13,612 nt of DNA. Source: Chloroflexi bacterium UBA5177 (GTDB lineage Bacteria; Chloroflexota; UBA5177). Location of the stretch: NCBI GenBank assembly GCA_002413265.1, contig DHWR01000203.1, forward strand, positions 4,202 through 17,813. The letters are read 5' to 3'. Positions 11,815 to 13,612 of the stretch are shown here, one piece after another. The notes under the pieces were generated by a model. That model was not told the origin of the DNA and ran no database searches. It saw nothing but the letters and a program-made list of their open reading frames with translations. Numbering within the stretch: the first letter of the stretch is position 1; each line of letters begins with the position of its first letter. Position numbers and translations under genes: made by a program.

Positions 11815-13612
11815 GAGGCGGCCTGCCACGCGGCGATCTGGTCGAGGGTCGAGCGATCGCCGCTCTTCACTGCACGCTCGGTCGAGGCGCAGACCTCGGC
11901 GGCACGGCGCATGGCGCGTGTGGCGACGGCCGCTCTTTCGCGATATCGGGAAGCCTGCTCCGCGAGGAGGCGGGCGGCGTGAAGATGGGCAAGGGCGGCG
12001 GTGAGTCGTTCGGCGTGCAAGAGAACATACGCAGTGTCAGTTTCGCTTATCGTGGCCTTGTTCCGCGCTAGAGCCAGGACGCGGCCCGGCCCCTGCTTCT
12101 TGAGGAGATCGGCCAGAAGCGCGCGCACGGCCGAGTTGAAGTCCGACCGGGCTTTGCCGTAGAGCTTGCCGAGCGGTCCCTCAAAGGACGCGGCCGCCAG
12201 CGATGGACTGATAGTGCCTCCCAGCAACGCGCTCGGCTTTGAGATGGCGGCTTTCATCAGGTCCTTGGTCGCCATCAGCGCCTGGATCTGGGAGGTGCCC
12301 TCGTAGATGGGGAGGATCAGGCTGTCGCGAAAGATGCGCTCGACTTCATACTCCTTGACGACCCCGTACCCGCCGAAGATCTGCATCGCAGTGCGGCAGA
12401 CGCGGATCACCTCCTCCGCGCCGAACCACTTCACGAGAGGAGTGAGCTCGCGGAGATAGCGAGCCGATTTTCTGGCGCGCTTCTCCAGCTGCACCCGTCT
12501 GGGCTCGCCTTCGGGCAGCATATCGATCTCGAGCTGGAGCCCCTCCGAAATGTCGTACTGAACGGTCGCTTCGTAGGCAAGCGCACGCAGGGCGGTCACC
12601 GTGGTTTCCATGTCGAGAAGCATGGCTGCGACCAGGGGATGCTCGCGGATCGGCTTGCCCATCTGGACGCGCTCGGCGGCATAGGTCCGGGCTTCCTCGA
12701 GGGCAGCCTGGGCGGTGCCAAGACCCTGGATACCGACGGCAACCCGGGATTCGTTCATGAAGGTGAGAATCTCGCGCCAGCCCTGTCCTCGTTCGCCGAG
12801 AAGCTGGGCTCGCGAGTCGTTGAAGGCAAGGCCGCAGGTGGCGGAGGCTGTTATGCAGACTTTGTTCTCGGCACGCTCGATCACGTAGTTGTCGACGGCG
12901 TCTTCACCCTCGCCGGGCCGCCGATCGACCACGAAGAGACTGAGCCCATCGAGCCCACTCGAACCTTCCTCGCTGCGCGCCAGCACGATGCAGAAGTCGC
13001 CGCAGCCGTTCGTTATGAACTGCTTACGGCCGTTGATTTGCCACTCATCGCCTTCTAGACGAGCACTGGTGGCGACCAGGCCCACATCCGAGCCGGCCTG
13101 GGGCTCCGTCATGGCCACCGAGCCGCTGATCTCTCCAGTGGCGAGTCGTGGAATGTACCGCTGTCTCATTCCCTCGCAGCCGTATCGCAGCAGCATCATG
13201 GCGGGGCTGATGAAGAAGGCGTACTGCACCATGGTGCTAGGGCAGGCGCGGGCGATGATCTCGAGGTTCATGGAGGAAACGGTGAAGGGGAAGCTTTCGC
13301 CGCCGTAGCGACGAGGCACGGAAAGTCCGACCACACCAAGATCCTTTAGCCCATCCAGGTTCTGGAGAAGTGGCTTAGGAACGCTGACGGGCCCTTCGAC
13401 GTGCCGGGAGCCCGCCTCGTCGACTTCGCGGGCGCGCGCTGAGATCACATGGCCGGCATACTCGCCGACCAGGGTGAGAGCTTCTCGGTAGAGATCGATG
13501 GCTTCTTCGGTGTCTTGCGGGCCGGTCGGGTCGTGGAAGTCGCGCTCGATTATTGGGACTAGATGGTCCCACGGGATGGTGTGGTTGAAGGTGAATTGGA
13601 GGTCTTGGTTGG
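11811..13612 (-). CDS. Acyl-CoA dehydrogenase with extended C-terminal domain, 599 residues visible (5' end outside window)
   Basis: An FAD-dependent enzyme forming the trans-2 double bond of an acyl-CoA in beta-oxidation, passing electrons to ETF. Visible in order (numbering from the window edge): an N-terminal helix (WDHLVPIIERDFHD), the alpha domain with DLGVVGLSVPRRYGGE near 90-105, the FAD/substrate strand MTEPQAGSD at 167-175, NGRKQFITNG at 193-202, the C-terminal helical domain with MQIFGGYGVVKEYEVERIFRD, and IYEGTSQIQ at 435-443, where Glu437 matches the catalytic base of medium-chain dehydrogenases. About 150 further residues follow, so it belongs to the long (about 600 aa) DmdC-like or long-chain type, not the 380-aa type. 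The frame is open to the right edge; a GTG at 13448 is internal, not the start. The gene ends in a GTGA overlap with the TetR regulator. Exact chain length or substrate is unknown. Confidence 0.95.
   Translation of the reverse strand, partial: NQDLQFTFNHTIPWDHLVPIIERDFHDPTGPQDTEEAIDLYREALTLVGEYAGHVISARAREVDEAGSRHVEGPVSVPKPLLQNLDGLKDLGVVGLSVPRRYGGESFPFTVSSMNLEIIARACPSTMVQYAFFISPAMMLLRYGCEGMRQRYIPRLATGEISGSVAMTEPQAGSDVGLVATSARLEGDEWQINGRKQFITNGCGDFCIVLARSEEGSSGLDGLSLFVVDRRPGEGEDAVDNYVIERAENKVCITASATCGLAFNDSRAQLLGERGQGWREILTFMNESRVAVGIQGLGTAQAALEEARTYAAERVQMGKPIREHPLVAAMLLDMETTVTALRALAYEATVQYDISEGLQLEIDMLPEGEPRRVQLEKRARKSARYLRELTPLVKWFGAEEVIRVCRTAMQIFGGYGVVKEYEVERIFRDSLILPIYEGTSQIQALMATKDLMKAAISKPSALLGGTISPSLAAASFEGPLGKLYGKARSDFNSAVRALLADLLKKQGPGRVLALARNKATISETDTAYVLLHAERLTAALAHLHAARLLAEQASRYRERAAVATRAMRRAAEVCASTERAVKSGDRSTLDQIAAWQAAS

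Noticed and set aside
1..13612. Antiphage defence island based on the STAND-ATPase gene
   Set aside because: The ATPase has an HTH and TPRs typical of one-component regulators, no effector nuclease, protease or TIR domain, and no defence genes or mobile elements nearby.

Overview
The window is high-GC chromosomal DNA with short intergenic gaps, GTG starts and overlapping start/stop codons. It probably comes from a Chloroflexota-like bacterium, or less likely an actinobacterium. This is inferred from the HTH/NB-ARC/TPR regulator, the F420/FMN-type luciferase-like oxidoreductase and the long acyl-CoA dehydrogenase, which commonly occur together there. No rRNA, tRNA, CRISPR array, transposase or phage gene was seen.

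Layout. (1) 1-1217, minus strand: a GNAT-like acetyltransferase followed by an inositol-monophosphatase-family protein, joined by an ATGA overlap; the phosphatase runs off the left edge. (2) 1342-2286, plus: a luciferase-like monooxygenase, divergent from (1). (3) 2404-4866, minus: a large HTH + NB-ARC-type ATPase + TPR regulator. (4) 5065-7635, plus, divergent from the regulator: an 89-aa small protein, a 206-aa exported protein (ATGA overlap with the small one) and a 529-aa exported beta-propeller plus fibronectin-III-like protein, ending in GC-rich hairpins. (5) 7636-8051: a non-coding convergent spacer holding a long imperfect dyad. (6) 8052-8834, minus, a dienelactone-hydrolase-type enzyme, divergent from 8896-9591, plus, a HAD phosphatase. 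(7) 9588-13612, minus: in transcription order an acyl-CoA dehydrogenase (5' end outside the window), a TetR-type regulator, an MntP-type Mn(II) exporter, GreA with its own promoter and a 5'-terminal hairpin, and a 121-aa orphan.

How they may work together. Most genes look like ordinary metabolism and housekeeping. The part least explained by known families is region 3-4: a one-component STAND regulator facing a co-directional set of a small soluble protein and two exported proteins. I read it as a regulator plus its likely secreted targets, but only gene order supports this. The acyl-CoA dehydrogenase/TetR pair (GTGA overlap) looks like a self-controlled lipid-catabolism operon, with the Mn exporter downstream.
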